DNA from: Sebastes aleutianus
Taxonomy: Eukaryota > Chordata > Actinopteri > Perciformes > Sebastidae
Reading direction: 5' to 3'
DNA length: 64,000 nt
Assembly: GCA_916700875.1 (NCBI GenBank)
Contig: CAKAKS010000004.1
Span: forward strand, 10,126,534-10,190,533
Shown here: in pieces, positions 47,061 to 59,990 of the stretch
Position numbering within the stretch: position 1 is the stretch's first letter
How the letters are laid out: the number at the start of each line of letters is the position of its first letter
Made by a program: the position numbers and the translations under genes
The notes under the pieces: model-generated
What the model was told of the DNA's origin: nothing
Database searches by the model: none
The model's input: only the letters and a program-made list of their open reading frames with translations

Positions 47061-48392
47061 CTGCCGGGAGAGCAACGTGAAGAGGAGATGAGTCTATTTC
47101 TCAAAGGGGCACACATTTACTAGCAGCAATAGCAGCACAGACCCCATAGAGAGATCACATGTCGACCACAAGGACTCAACTTTTCATACCGCGAATATTT
47201 TCGACAACACTGATTATGTTTACATGCGAAGAGATTTCCCCCTCCGAACGAGATTTCTTCATCCCGGTTTTAGGTCAACACATTGAAAATATCAACACTT
47301 GGTCGGAATCACCCTGGTTAGCTCATGCGCTTGTTGTGGGAAACTGGAAACCAGAAACCAATCGGTGGTGATGACTGGCCAAATGTTTTGTGCCTCAGAA
47401 TCAAAGAGCTTCTCTCTGGACTCACTCGCCGTTTTGTGGTTACGCAGATCACAGAAGAGGAAGAGAAAAGCAATTTCCTCACTGATAGTAGTTTTAACAT
47501 TCACCCGAACGTACTGCAGCTACAACAAGCCGTGCTGCATCCTGAATGAGGGGCGCAACTCAAGTGGAAAAACTTCTGTCTTTCTTACCAGTCTTCCCTT
47601 CACACACTGATTGTTACAAGACCAGGCATGTTGCTTAATTGTGGGAAATGTGGGAATTCTCTAACTGGAGTAAAAAAGGAGATACGAAAAGGTTGATGGA
47701 AAGCAACTAAGCCATAAAAAGTGCTCAAATAAACATCACAGTTTTTTGTGTACAAACTGGCAGTGAATTGTGGGTACATTCTGATGCGGCGTCGTGCAGT
47801 ACTTAGCAGGCGGTAAATGATCACTGGCCACTGGCCAAAGCACTTGCAAATTTTGTTAGTGGCCAGTGAATCTGTCTAACCTTGTTATGAGCTGTGTTGT
47901 TGGAAAATCATAAGCAAACATTGGATGCAGTGGGAAAAGGGTAATGTTTCACAGTTTTGCAGCTTTGTATATTTTTAAATAAAGATGATTACACAGCAAA
48001 CGCAATCTGACATTTTCAAAATGTACTTGGAATTAAAAAACAGATTATTCTATACCCCTAAATAAAAGAACATTTTATTTCCCATTCTGGTACCTAAGAA
48101 AATGATTTCTTTACAATGTAGGGGGAGGGGTATGCCTCTTTCCATATAGTTCTGTGTACATATGCGAGTCAACCAGATGTTCATTCATTCCTATGGGAAC
48201 CTCCGTGATCTGCAATGTTTCTTTTTTTTTTGGTCCATATTTGCCTCAATTACATTGAAAAAATTTAACTTTTGTGGCAGATAATGGACAGACCGTATTC
48301 ACCTGTGCACTGTGTGAATTAGCAAATGAATAAACTGATTGATGAATGTAACACAGTTCTATTCATACTGTATGTTTTTTTTTAACTGAAAT

Positions 48393-48511
48393 GTTCGACG
48401 GCATATTTAGCAGTTTGTGAACTATGTTGTTAAAAGACGTATGAACCACTATATGCACTCTATGTTACACAGCCAGCATGCTACCAATGTTAGCTAAATA
48501 TGCCGTCGAAC
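48393..48511. repeat. Fold-back with perfect 19-bp arms
   Basis: GTTCGACGGCATATTTAGC at 48393-48411 is repeated in inverted form at 48493-48511 with no mismatch, around an 81-base loop. It is likely the remains of a small MITE or a hairpin. There is no sign of a known microRNA. Confidence 0.8.
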
Positions 48512-49586
48512 TTAGAAAAAAATGTGACTCGTCTAGACAGGACGTTGAAAAACAGACAGGAACTCATAGATATGAATACACTGTTCTATATCTTTGCAGT
48601 AACTTCTCTCCCATATTTGTGGTGGCGCTTCTAACCTTCTGTAAAAAGGTGCATTTCCTTGCGTTGAACACTAGGGGGCGTGACCCGTATACTACGCGGA
48701 CTTGCGGACACAAAACAAAACTGTGGAAGTATTGGCAGTAGTCATTTCCATTTTATCAATGAATGGAACACCACAAGTGGACAGGGATACCTTGTTAATG
48801 TGTTTATGTATCGTATTAAGGATACTGACTTGAATGTATCAATTTATTTTCCACGTAACCTCGACCTTAAGCAGAATATGACTAATATCTGGGTTACTCT
48901 TTGCATGATATGGAGACTTTGAAGACATTTATTATGAGACAAATCAATGCGATTACCCAAACTACTGTACATCAACCACTACCTGATCAAGTGCTACAGC
49001 GGTTCCATTGAAAAAGGGTGTAATAGCATTATCCTGAGTGTTAAAGCCACACAAGATAGGGCCTTGTTTTAAATGAAGGCATCAGAGGAGTGGGGGGAGG
49101 GTTGCAGCACCCTGGTCCTCCATCCCAGCATCCCTGTGTATCACTTTAATGTTCATATAATGACATCCCCTCCAAGTTTGTGTCATGGGCCATCAACAAT
49201 CATAATTGTAAAGTGATTCATTGACTGATGTTGTCAACAGTGCTACTGTCAAGAGAAACTGATACCAGAGAAAGAGAATAGGGCGCTCTAATGAATATAT
49301 CAATAACCAGTGACAGGTGAAGGAGTACTCCTGACGAAATTTCAAATAAGCTCTAACACCTCTCACGGATGCCTTCATTTGTTTTGCCACTGCACATTCT
49401 GCCAAGACGAGAAAGGAAATAACACAATTAACAGCAAGTCATGTTATAATTATTTTAATTTTAAATGTTTACAATTATTAGTATTTATAAACTGAAAAAG
49501 AAAGTTTGATTTTATAATTCTAAATTGCACAGTTTTAAAATTGGATTTCATTCTGCCTGTCGTCTTTGTTCTTGTTAACTGTTTAT
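48512..49586. other. Single-copy non-coding DNA
   Basis: No gene recognised. The word CACTAGGGGGCGTGACC near 48669 resembles the AGGGGGCG motif of fish repeats such as 1605. Confidence 0.45.
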
Positions 49587-49590
49587 TTAA

Positions 49591-50412
49591 AGGAACGGTG
49601 TAGCATTTCAGGAGATTTGTTAGTAGGAATGGAATATAATGTTATGTTTTTATTAGTGTATAATCACCTGAACCTAAGAATTGTTTTGTTTTCGTTACCT
49701 TAGAACAAGCCCTTCATATCTACATGGCGAATTCGTCATGTTGCTCCGCCATGTTTCGACAGTAGCCCAGAACGGACAAACCAAACACTGGCTCTAGATA
49801 GGGCTTTTTGTGTTTTTACGTTACCTGAAGGCCACCGTAGTTCTCCGACGCGCTTGTGAAATTGCGGTAATGTGAGCCGCAGAGTGCAAAACCGTGGTAA
49901 CGACAGCTGCTGCCTGACTTCCTGTCTGTTCAAAGTAAAAATTACTTAGTTTGGTTTAGGCAACAAAACTACTTAGTTAGGTTTAAGAAAAAATCGCAGT
50001 TTGGGTTAAATTGACATCAGAAGTTGCGAGACTTATATTCGGAAGTTATGTGACAAATAAATCAACGTTGACTTCTTGTTTCATACAGGGGTACGAACAC
50101 CCCATGTTTTTTGACCCACCTATCCACCCTGAACTCCTCACTACGCAGCATTTATTTATACTTCTTGGTTCAAGATTACATGGATTACATACGAAATGAT
50201 TTTGTTGGATATATATATGAATCACAATGCATTACATTTTTGTAGGTATAGCTACAAACAGTGTATGAGAACAGCCTGCCGTGGCGAATGACATTACCAC
50301 GGTATTGCAGTCGGCGGTTCACGTTACCGCAGTCTTGGAAAAGGAGGAGTGAGCGGAGGGGTAATCAGCTTGCAACCACACTAAATGCCGCCAAATCCTA
50401 CACACTGCACCT
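49591..50412 (-). mobile_element. TTAA-flanked MITE, family C copy 3 with insert
   Basis: It is bounded by TTAA at 49587-49590 and 50413-50416. The left end AGGAACGGTGTAGCATTT and right end AAATCCTACACACTGCACCT are the family C ends. Shared interior segments lie on both sides (CATGTTGCTCCGCCATGTTT; GTCTTGGAAAAGGAGGAGTG). A family E repeat occupies 49935-50278. Confidence 0.85.
49935..50278 (+). mobile_element. Family E repeat inserted in family C
   Basis: It starts near TTACTTAGTTTGGTTTAGGC and ends GTGTATGAGAACAGCCTG. It matches 16340-16689 in order and orientation, including GACAAATAAATCNACGTTGA and GGTATAGCTACNAAC. The family C sequence resumes on each side, so this is a later insertion. 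Confidence 0.75.
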
Positions 50413-50416
50413 TTAA

Positions 50417-53111
50417 TGCTACCAGTGTCGGACCTCTTCACCCTGCATACACTCATAACTCCTTTTGGATGCCTTGCAGTATAGAGTAGTATATGGAACC
50501 ACCAGACTCGTGTCTCAGAAAGGATAGTTCACTTCAACATTCGCTCATATCAAGGACACCATAAGTGGGAACCTCAAATTGCTGGGGGACCGATTTGTCG
50601 TCTTTCGCCCCATGTGAGTGTTTGTGTTTGTCTTTGTGTCTGTGTATAATCACCTGCACACTTCACGGGGGAACACTAGTGATACATCACCCAAATGAGG
50701 TCCAGTCGGGGCCACGATCCATCACCCAGTGTCTAGTCTAACAGTGAAGGTAATGAGAAAGGAACCTATGCAACATTGATGGGGCCTGGCCGCCAACAAC
50801 TCATGGACAATGGTATTGATGGCTGACCATCACTATTAATGGTCGTATGGGGTTATGAAACTGGAAAAGGAATGGATGCACATTTAGTTATTTTTTTAAA
50901 CCTTCACAGCATAATCAGTGTTTTCATATAAGTGTGTGTCCGAGGTGCGAGTTTACGACCGTGTGTCCACACACACTCACCTCCCGCGTACCCCCCGTCA
51001 TCCTCACCCAGACTGGGGAATAAAAACCTGGCCGAAATGCAATTAAAGGGGCACTGTGGTGCTCCATTGTCACATCACGCCGGGGCTACCTCTCTCTGCC
51101 TGCCGCATTAATAGGGTTTCAATTGCCAGCGCCCGCTTCTTAATGGCTGATTTATTTCATTTTAATACCCTTGTCATGAGGTAAGGCCTCGACTGTGGGT
51201 CGCATAATAGGGGGCCATTTTCCTCCCTTTCTCCAGCGGGAATGCTTGGCTCTAAAGATCTCCATTTGATATGTGGGCCACAACCCTTTTGACTAAGGCG
51301 GTGGGGGTGGGTGAGGTTGGGGGATGGGATATTTGAATATAAGAAGTGTTATACATACTTATTCATAACTGCTAACTTATTAAAAAACGTGCAGTTGAAC
51401 GTATTGGTATTAATAATGTTTGTCAAAGATGCTCTTTAACGTAATTATAAAGAAAAGAGGGGACAGAATACGAAGGAAATATAAATTATCTAGGACATAA
51501 CATCCATCATCTGTGTGCAGTTATATCTAAACGTAGGAAAAGATTTTCCCAGCAGTCTCTTTGTCTGCATCTCTCTCTCCGTTTTTGAATTGTGGGACAA
51601 TGGCAACCCCGCTCCCAAGAGAAACTCAATTGACTGGAACCTCTGTCATTTAACACACTATTAATTGACTAATGTGCGTCACATCGCTATGCAGCATAGG
51701 TAGATGAGGACCACGGGGCCTTATCAGAGTGGATTATGGGAAATTAGCTGAAACAGGAGCGCTCCTGTCTTTGCTCAGCATCACGAGAGCGCGCGATCGG
51801 CTGCGGCGGAGCGGATGTTGCTCTTTGAGATTATTTTGCACAAAGGCGATTATTCTAATCACTTAATTCCGGTATTATGAGACATCTGCTCCGTTAAGCT
51901 TTATATTTCCTTTTCCCCAGACATCCGCGTGCAGACGAGACTCCATCAATATCATTACTCACTACATTGTTTTACTCAAACAACGCATGTATGATTAATG
52001 AATAGGCAAAAGACAGTGTACAGCCGTAATTCTCACAAATCAATTACTCATGCTGCAAAGGAGGCCTGCGTTTCAGATCAGCCATAATATAGTTAATCAT
52101 ACACTTTCAATGGGACGCATGGAGTCAGTCGTTCAGTGTGTGGGTGTGATAATCAACGCTAATGTATTAAGTGTTTACCGTGTGCATGGTGCAATCCATA
52201 CGTACAAGCATGCTCTGCAGGAGATGCAGGTTTTTTTTGTTGAACGTGCCCATGTAATTGCATTATGTACATTACATGTCGCCTTCCTTTGGATATCACA
52301 CAATAAATGAAGGAGACAAATGCATGTACACTACATCATCTTCCCCAGCACATGCATGCTGTTTACAGTACGTAGCACCCAACTGTGAGCTGAATGTGTC
52401 CATTAGCATAAGAGGCTTTGAATGTCTTTGTTGGCACCAAAGGACAGTTGTAGTGATGGAGTAATCCCAACAAAGTTCTGGTAATTACATAAAAAAGACC
52501 AATCTATGAACACATGATGCACTGAGGATGATACTGTATATCACACACACTCTGACATCGCCTCACATCTTCTTACAAATAAACTGCCGTCCAAAAACAT
52601 CAATAAAATCATTATTTCAATTATGCTCCTCAAAGGTGTCAAATGAAGTATATCCTGATTATGGAGCTGCGATCCATCCATCCGGGCTCACTCTTCATTC
52701 TGGCCTAACGGCTCTAATTAGCTTTCTGTCCATACACTAATCTTTCATTCATCAATCGATTGATTTTCCTGTCTTCATTACTACCGGGCTGACATTGTGT
52801 CGCCGAGTTGAAAGCAAAGATGGCCAATCCCGTGCGAAAGGTTAAACGCGTTAAGCTCGGCAACTAGCAGCAGATGCGCCATTGTTTGGGACAGGTTTAT
52901 AAATGGATGTGTCATGGCCGGCTTTTCTTTTTCTATCAGTGGAAAGCCATTAATAACGTACAGCTGAGGGAATGTGGTGATAAAGAGATGTGAGCACACT
53001 GGGTTTACTGAGTTGTTACATTTTCAAATAGAAGAAAAATCAATTAAAGTAGCTGCTTTGTTTCTGCTGAAGCACTGCATTTACAATTGTGAGTTAAATG
53101 CAGCACATAAA
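50417..53111. other. Single-copy non-coding DNA
   Basis: No gene recognised. Candidate regulatory sequence at 51020-51200 is listed. The part 51590-51910 is also complex and repeat-free. Confidence 0.5.
51020..51200. promoter_or_regulatory. Possible conserved non-coding element
   Basis: Unique sequence with GAAATGCAATTAAAGGGGC, GCCGCATTAATAGGG, TTTCAATTGCCAGCGCC and CTTAATGGCTGATTTATTTC. Homeodomain-type cores are frequent and there is no repeat similarity. Confidence 0.32.
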
Positions 53112-53115
53112 TTAA

Positions 53116-54146
53116 AGAGGACCTGTTGTGCTTATTTTCAGGTGCATATATTTCTACTAGAACATACTTTAATGTTCAAAAAACACTTTCTCATTCCAGC
53201 TGTGCTGCAGCTCTTCTTCTCACCCTATGTCTGAAACACTCTGTTTCAGCTCCCCCCCTCCTGAAAAGCCCAGTCTGCTCCTACTGGTCAGCTGGCACTC
53301 TGTTGTGATTGGTCAACCGAACCAAACTCTTCGGACTCCTCTCCAGCTCCGCTCTAGCTAGCTTTGTTTGAGGGCGTGCCAAACTAGCCGCTATAGGCAG
53401 GTATTATGCAAATGTGTTACTTGGTGACATCACTACGTTACGGAAGAAAAGGCGGGACTTCAAGCAAGGTTTTTCTGGCAGTTCAGTAGCAGTGTTTCTG
53501 TGGGGGAGAGTAACTCCCTTTGGCGTGGACTGTGGGCTTTGTAACTTTACAGACCTTTAACATGCACAAAAAAACTATATAACACTAAAGGAAAGGGCAA
53601 AAGCTAGGGCTGTCAATCGATTCAAATATTTAATCACAATTAATCACAAATTAATCACATATTTTTTATCTGTTCAAAATGTACCTTAAAGGGAGATTTG
53701 TCAAGTATTTACTCTTAGCAACATGGGAGTGGACAAATGTCTTTTTTTTCAACAGCTGTCAGTGTGCTGACTTGACTATGACTTGCCCCAAACTGCATGT
53801 GATTATCATAAAGTGGGCATGGCTGTAAAGGGGAGACTCGTGGATACCCATAGAAACCCATTTTCACTCACATATCTTGAGGTCAGAGGTCAAGGGTACC
53901 CTTTGAAAATAACTGTGCCAGTTTTTCCTCACCAAAATTTAGCGCAAGTTTGTAACGTTATTTAGTCTCCTTCCCGACAAGCTATTATGGATTTTCTTGA
54001 TTTTTCTAGTTTCATATGATACCAGTATCTTCACTCTAGCTTTAAAACTCGCAAAAATTGTGTTAATGCTTTAAAAAAAATTGTGGCGTTTAAATGAATT
54101 TGCATTGACAGCCCTAGAAAAAGCACAAATGCATAATAGGTCCTCT
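53116..54146 (+). mobile_element. TTAA-flanked MITE with a hAT-like copy inside
   Basis: It is bounded by TTAA at 53112-53115 and 54147-54150. The ends AGAGGACCTGTTGTGC and GCATAATAGGTCCTCT are inverted repeats (14 of 16 match). This is a widespread fish MITE. Its original length, without the insert at 53605-54116, was about 510 bases. The first part contains CTGGTCAGCTGGCACTCTG and CTGATTGG-type words. It is non-coding. Confidence 0.9.
53605..54116 (+). mobile_element. hAT-like MITE, family A copy 4 (nested)
   Basis: It starts TAGGGCTGTCAATCGATT and ends TTGACAGCCCTA. It is flanked by GCAAAAGC and GAAAAAGC (7 of 8 match), the 8-bp duplication made in the host MITE. It is shorter than its sisters because of a deletion near 53740 that removes the AATTAACAACACAA part. 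Confidence 0.92.
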
Positions 54147-54150
54147 TTAA

Positions 54151-56202
54151 ATCAACCATATATGCCAAACAAAAGCAAGGCAATAATTGCAATTGTTGCC
54201 AAGAAGTTAACATTTTTAACCGTACTTATGATTCACATTTATGTCAGATTTTCAGTTTAATTGAATATGTAAAATGAGTAAGTGATTTCAGCTAACCAAT
54301 GGCCTTGCAATAAAAACGATTAAAGCACCAAAAGGCATCTGCACCGCCTCTTAAATGAGGATTAAACCCAGTGTTGGCTGGGCGGTTTCCGCAAATTCCA
54401 CCACTATTTCTGACAATCGCATATCCTTTTTTTCGGCCGTCTCCACCCTTATGGAATCGCTTAATCGCTACAGTTGTCTCCACGCCATGCGTGCTCCACC
54501 CCACTGATGCGGTATCGTGCAACGCCAGTCACGGTTCAAAGCGGAGATTACCTTGGTGTTTAGGAGTATTTAGAAGAAACTTTCTACCAACCTTTTTCTA
54601 CACAGCTTGCTGCGCCTGTCTACGGGAAAATAAACAGATGTACAGTTTCTGTTTATAGTCGCTCTGTATGATGGATTACAGCGCACAGATAGCGATAATT
54701 ATCGGAAAACCATTAACATTCCGACACTATCCATACCCTCACACAGAGTCTACATCGCACTTTGGACATGGGATTTAGGATCTACAGTATACAGGGAACA
54801 TGTGCTGAGCGGAATAAACGCTTGCTTAAATCCACTCGCCTTGCCCTTAGGTTATCTTTATCCTATATTTATTTTTATCCCCATTTCTCTCTCTTTTTTT
54901 CTCCACACCAAGGTGTATGGGTTTACAGTAATGCAGAGTGTATGGGAACGGCAATGGCATGCATTGTCCCTGTTTGACAGCGTCTCAATAGATAATCTCT
55001 GAGTGTCTTGGATTTCGTTCAATCTATTAACCATAATGGCATATATTTAGTGCTTTCTAACTTCGCCTTGGGCTTCTGTCACCCGAACACAGCATTGAAA
55101 GTGGCAGCATGTTAAAAGCAAACGGAATGGCACGCTATCTGGTTGCTTATGAGACCTGAAAAGCATTTTGTTTACATTGGAGGAGAGACAATTTATTTGT
55201 AATTCGCAGCAATAGAAGCATCAAAGCTTCCAGTCTTTTGAATGTAGGCGTGTTTTTTTCTCGAGACAAACTGATAAACCCTAATATACCCGGTTGACAG
55301 GAGCGGTTTCAATGTAAGGTGCTATTGTGTTTCTGCTATGAACAAAAGCAGCTGGTATCATAGAAGGAAAAGCTGCAGTCTGCATGCTGTTCACTCGACA
55401 CTTGAGGATTTCATACATCCAGGGATACAGTGGAGAGGAATCACACGAGATACACCTATAAGCTCAGCCCCTATCCTGCAGTATTCCAACCAAAATACAC
55501 ACACACACACTGTAGGCTTACACGAATCTGATCTCAATACAACTTACGTGATAGTATCAAACTGGTGTGAGTTACAGTATATGAAGATAAGCTCTTAAGG
55601 GGAAGAAAAGGAGAGGCTCTACTGGGCTTTGCTGAAATATTCCACTCATATTTGCTATTGGCCAGTCATGTTAAGACTACCAGCTACAGTATATAAAAGA
55701 AAAAAATGTATTTACCTTGCACATTTCAGTGTCTTAAGATCTGTTAATACACACATAATTTAATAATGTTTTTTCCACTTGTCTTACATTTCATTTTAAA
55801 CTAAATGAGCACTCTCTTTCCACTGAAATAGTTGAATTCTACATTTAAAAGAAACCTGCAAAGCGTGTGTTAAATGCTTTTTTGAAATGCTGGCAAAAAT
55901 CTGATTCAGGTGAGAACCGAATCTTAAAATAGTGGTCACAGATAAATGCATAAGGTATTTGAAATTGGCAGCTTCAGCTTGCATAAATTGAATTAGTGCT
56001 AATCCAATACCTGTATCCATTTTGTCAACAAACACATGATTTGAAAATGTGACCATATTATTTTGAATTATTATTTTATTATTATTATATTATTATTTTT
56101 CAGTTCACTGAATAAAAAACACCGTTGATGACTATATATGGATATATAACACCAGTATTGCTTTAAAAGTCTGCATTAGCTGAATGGTATTAAGGTTTTT
56201 AT
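54151..56202. other. Single-copy non-coding DNA
   Basis: No gene recognised. The stretch 54290-54430 is complex and repeat-free. A short ATT-rich tract lies at 56066-56100. Confidence 0.5.
56066..56100. repeat. ATT-rich simple repeat
   Basis: Imperfect ATT/TTA units over about 35 bases. Confidence 0.8.
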
Positions 56203-56886
56203 TATGGCTGACAAAGTTAACATGATAATAACGTGTTTTAACGCCACTAATTTCTTTAGCTCATTAACACAACTTGCAATTTTTAGGTTGTAACGGGCTC
56301 AGTTTTAAAGCTAGAGTGAAGATACTGGTATCATATGAAACTACATAATAAAACATATAAAACCTAAGGATTTCATTGGTACCAACCAGTGTCATACTAG
56401 CTTGTCGTAAAGGAGGCTAAATAACGCTACAAACTTGCGCTCAAATTTTGGAGAGGAGAAACTGTCATGGCCATTTTCAAAGGGTTCCCTTGACCTCTGA
56501 CCTCCAGATATGTGAATGAAAATGGGTTCTATGGGTACCCATGAGTCTCCCCTTTATAGACATGCCCACTTTATGATAATCACATGAGTTTGCCATGTTA
56601 TGATTTGAGCATATTTTTAATGCTAAATGCAGTACCTGTGAGGGTTTCTGGACAATATCTGTCAGTGTTTTGTGTTGTTAATTGATTTCCAATAATACAT
56701 ATATACATACATTTACATAAAGCAAGCATATTTGCCCACTCCCATGTTGATAAGAGTATTAAATACTTGACAAATCTCCCTTTAAGATTAATTTGAACAG
56801 ATAAAAGAAATATGTGATTAAACGCGATTAAATATGGACAATCATGATTAATTGTGATTCAATATTTTAAGCGATTGACAGCCCTA
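56203..56886 (-). mobile_element. hAT-like MITE, family A copy 5
   Basis: Reverse copy starting TATGGCTGACAAAGTTAA and ending AAGCGATTGACAGCCCTA. It is flanked by GTTTTTAT and GTTTATAT (7 of 8 match). The interior matches copy 1 in order, including TCTGACCTCCAGATATGTG, ATGCCCACTTTATGATAATC and GTTGATAAGAGTATTAAATA. Confidence 0.9.
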
Positions 56887-57617
56887 GTTTATATCTATCT
56901 TTACATCACAGCACACGTTAAGTCCAAAGGATATCTTGACAGTTGGACATCCTTCCATCAGTGGGCCTTAGTGTTTTTCTAAATAAAAGTTCAACTTGTC
57001 CACATAACATAGAATCAAAAACATTTACCTGCGACTTATAAAAAAAACACTGTAAGTTTCATTGCAGTATCTTAGTTAGTGAGACATGTTGTTCCATAGA
57101 CAGAGGTGGTTTAACAAGTACACATATTTAACAAAAGAGTACTGGAGCAGCTTTGAACACATCATAAAGAGATTAAACCATTAGTCAGGTTTTCTGGATT
57201 CCTCTACTTTACCTTCAATGTTTATTAGTCTTTGTTTAAAGGAACAAACTGTACTTTGAGGGCCGTTCCTCTCTGCTTCACTATAAGTTACAGCAGCAGG
57301 AGGCACAGTCTCGTCTTTAGTGGCGGTGGTTATTATGGCTGGATAAGGACATGAGCCATATGTTCTAATCTTTACATAGGAAGACGACTCACACTTTGTG
57401 GATCATCGCTGTCACTGTATGTAGCATAGACACAAAAAACAAACAAACAAAAGGACAATTTCTTTCTTGTGCACATTTCTGCCCTCCCCGTTTATGCTAA
57501 TAGCCGTGGTGTTGCATGATTAGTGGCAACTATTTACAGTAGAGACATTTGCTAATCAACCCATAGAGTTATGCTGCAGATCTGGGAGCAATTATGTCCA
57601 CACACAGAGCCCATATT

Positions 57618-57672
57618 TACAGCACACACACACACCAACACACACACACCTATACAGACCCGAGCATACTTT

Positions 57673-57717
<45 letters not shown>

Positions 57718-57726
57718 ACACACACT
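57618..57726. repeat. CA microsatellite
   Basis: A short CA cluster, a unique spacer, then about 26 almost pure CA units at 57675-57726. It is the longest dinucleotide run in the window. Confidence 0.95.
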
Positions 57727-59323
57727 CCGTTAGGAACACATCAATTACCAGGGCCAGCGTTTTACATTTAATCTTCTTATTGGATCCTTGTTAATGTTAA
57801 CCACTTCCTTCCCCTGCAGTTTATTTTGCTTTTGTGCATGTGGCCTCTGCTCCCAGCGAGTGTTCACGGACCAGACCATCCATAACCTACACAGACAGAC
57901 AGAGCAGCTGGCTTTTCTGAAAGCATTTGGGAACAAAAGCCAATAATTTAAGAACAATCTCGGCCATTTATTTCTACTTTTCTCCATAAAACATTGGTAG
58001 AAAAAGGGCAGTTCACCCCTTTTCAAAGTGCTCTTATGTAATGACACAATGATCTGAAATAAACTTTTACTAAACAACATGTTTTTTTTGTTTTTGATGC
58101 TACGCTTGACCACAATTTTCACTTCCCATAATGCTTCCGCCGCTAGAGCTATCTTAGTTACAGTAAAGGTGATGATGTTATCATTTAAAAATGACCAGAC
58201 TGCGTTTCCCAGAAGTACCTTAATAAGTGAGTCAGTAGGAAAGGAGAGATGATCTGTGTGAACGGTTGCCCAGAATTTTGGTGTTGTTTGGGTTGACCTC
58301 AGGAGACTGATAGGATCTCACTGCTAAACTAAAAAGGAAATGCTAAGCTGAAATTCTGAAGAAAATACCAATATTAGACGTCTTACTAACTTCCTGACTT
58401 CTGTGAGTGAACTGCCCTCCCTATCATGAGTCCACATTCAGTGCAAGAAAGTTCCCACCATTTATAAAAAAAAGCCCTCCTCCGAGTCCACCATGGTGCA
58501 ACATTTTCCCTTTCTAATTACGTAATCAATGCCCTTTTAAAGGTACAAGCAAATCAGCATCACGGCGAGCCGCTGACCCTCCCCGCGAACCTTTGAGGCT
58601 TAGAAAAACGAGATTTGTACCAATCAGGGGGAGCTGACGCTTGACTTGGAGCCGCGGACAGAGAGTCAGGACCTCTAATTAGGAGTCCTAACCCTGTACT
58701 GACAGACAGATTTGTTTTTGCCTCGCCCAGTGTTTAGCCAAGATCTGCTGGGACCCCCGGATCGGCAGATATGCGCCGGGAACTACCGGCATCCCGCGAT
58801 TGGCGTTCATTAACTGACTTGTCCAAACAAAACATAATCAAACCCCGAAAGCTGCCTCGGTGCGCAATCCAAATAATAGAAATAATAGGTCTTTTCCTCC
58901 TCTCTTTTACCCTCAAAAAACAAAGGAATATGGCTACACACTGCGGGAATTATTAGCTGGTTGTGCTAAAAATACATTTAGACTGAGAGAAAAGACTTTA
59001 AAGGCAAGTAAATGTTCAGTCTTTGTGGCTTATTAATGTCAAATTGCACAAGGACAATATGACATGTCTTGAAAAGGAGGCACACAGTCTGCATGCCGGG
59101 AATAATAATTGATCCGGTGCATTTTGTTTCAGACATGGGGGGCTCGTTGGGTTAAAGAGTGAATCCAGGCCATCAGTGCTTCTTATTAGGCATCTCTGGT
59201 ATTTTCCAAACAGCTGCCTTTGATTATTCGCAGCAGGGGCTGCCACAATAATGCCATGAGATAGCATCAGCTGCCTCCAATGGTGCAGCCAGGGACAGGC
59301 AGCAAGGACAGGATGCAGATGCA

Positions 59324-59349
59324 AACACACACGCACACACACACACACA
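59324..59349. repeat. CA microsatellite
   Basis: About thirteen CA units with one G. Confidence 0.9.
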
Positions 59350-59689
59350 TTCAGTCAGAGGGGTGCACACACAAAGTAAAGACAAAGGCCAAGTGGCGTG
59401 GAGGAGGAGGAGGAGATGGCCTGCAGTGGCTCTTCAGGGCTTCCTGTCTTTTTTTTCAGTCCCTGGAGGCCAAAGATACTTCCCATGGCTGGTCACGCTC
59501 ATCCAGACCGTTTCACATAGAATCCAAACCTTATTTGATGTCAGACATAAACCCCCAAACTAGCCAGACGCACTTCCCCTCCCTGGCAACTGTTTTTATT
59601 AAGCAACTGAATTTTTTTACGGAAAGCAGTACTATTTTGCACAATCGACCCCCCTGCTTTGCAAACATGAAAACTGAATAATTTCAGAT

Positions 59690-59990
59690 TTCAGCGTTAT
59701 TATCAATTACCGCATTTTTAATACATTAAGCCATGATAGCCTTTTAAGAAGGCACAGATGTCTCCGTGGGTTGCCTTCCATAAAAATCTAATCTGATTAT
59801 AGATAAGTTAAGGTGAGCTCGAAATAATGATAATTGTGACTCATTGCTTTTGCTCCAAACATCCACCTTTAATGTCGGGATAAACAACAATATTTAGGGA
59901 ACCGATAATCAATTGCAGCATTAGATTATGGCGTACAATCTCCATAATAACTGATTAAAATGCCAAGGTGAGGTATTCTACTACCATCTG
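59690..59990. promoter_or_regulatory. Possible conserved non-coding element
   Basis: Unique sequence with TTATTATCAATTACCGC, AATCTAATCTGATTATAG, ATAATGATAATTGTGACTC, CCGATAATCAATTGCAGC and AACTGATTAAAATGCC. It has the highest density of ATTA and GATAA words in the last 8 kb. Function inferred. Confidence 0.35.

Larger units (their letters stand above)
46114..48384. other. Single-copy non-coding DNA
   Basis: No gene recognised. Open frames at 47159-47610 run in several phases and show no family. A pyrimidine tract and a TG microsatellite are listed. Confidence 0.5.
56895..59700. other. Non-coding DNA with CA tracts
   Basis: No gene recognised. Two CA microsatellites are listed. The stretch 58490-58600 has CTAATTACGTAATCAATGCC and is possibly regulatory. 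Confidence 0.5.
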
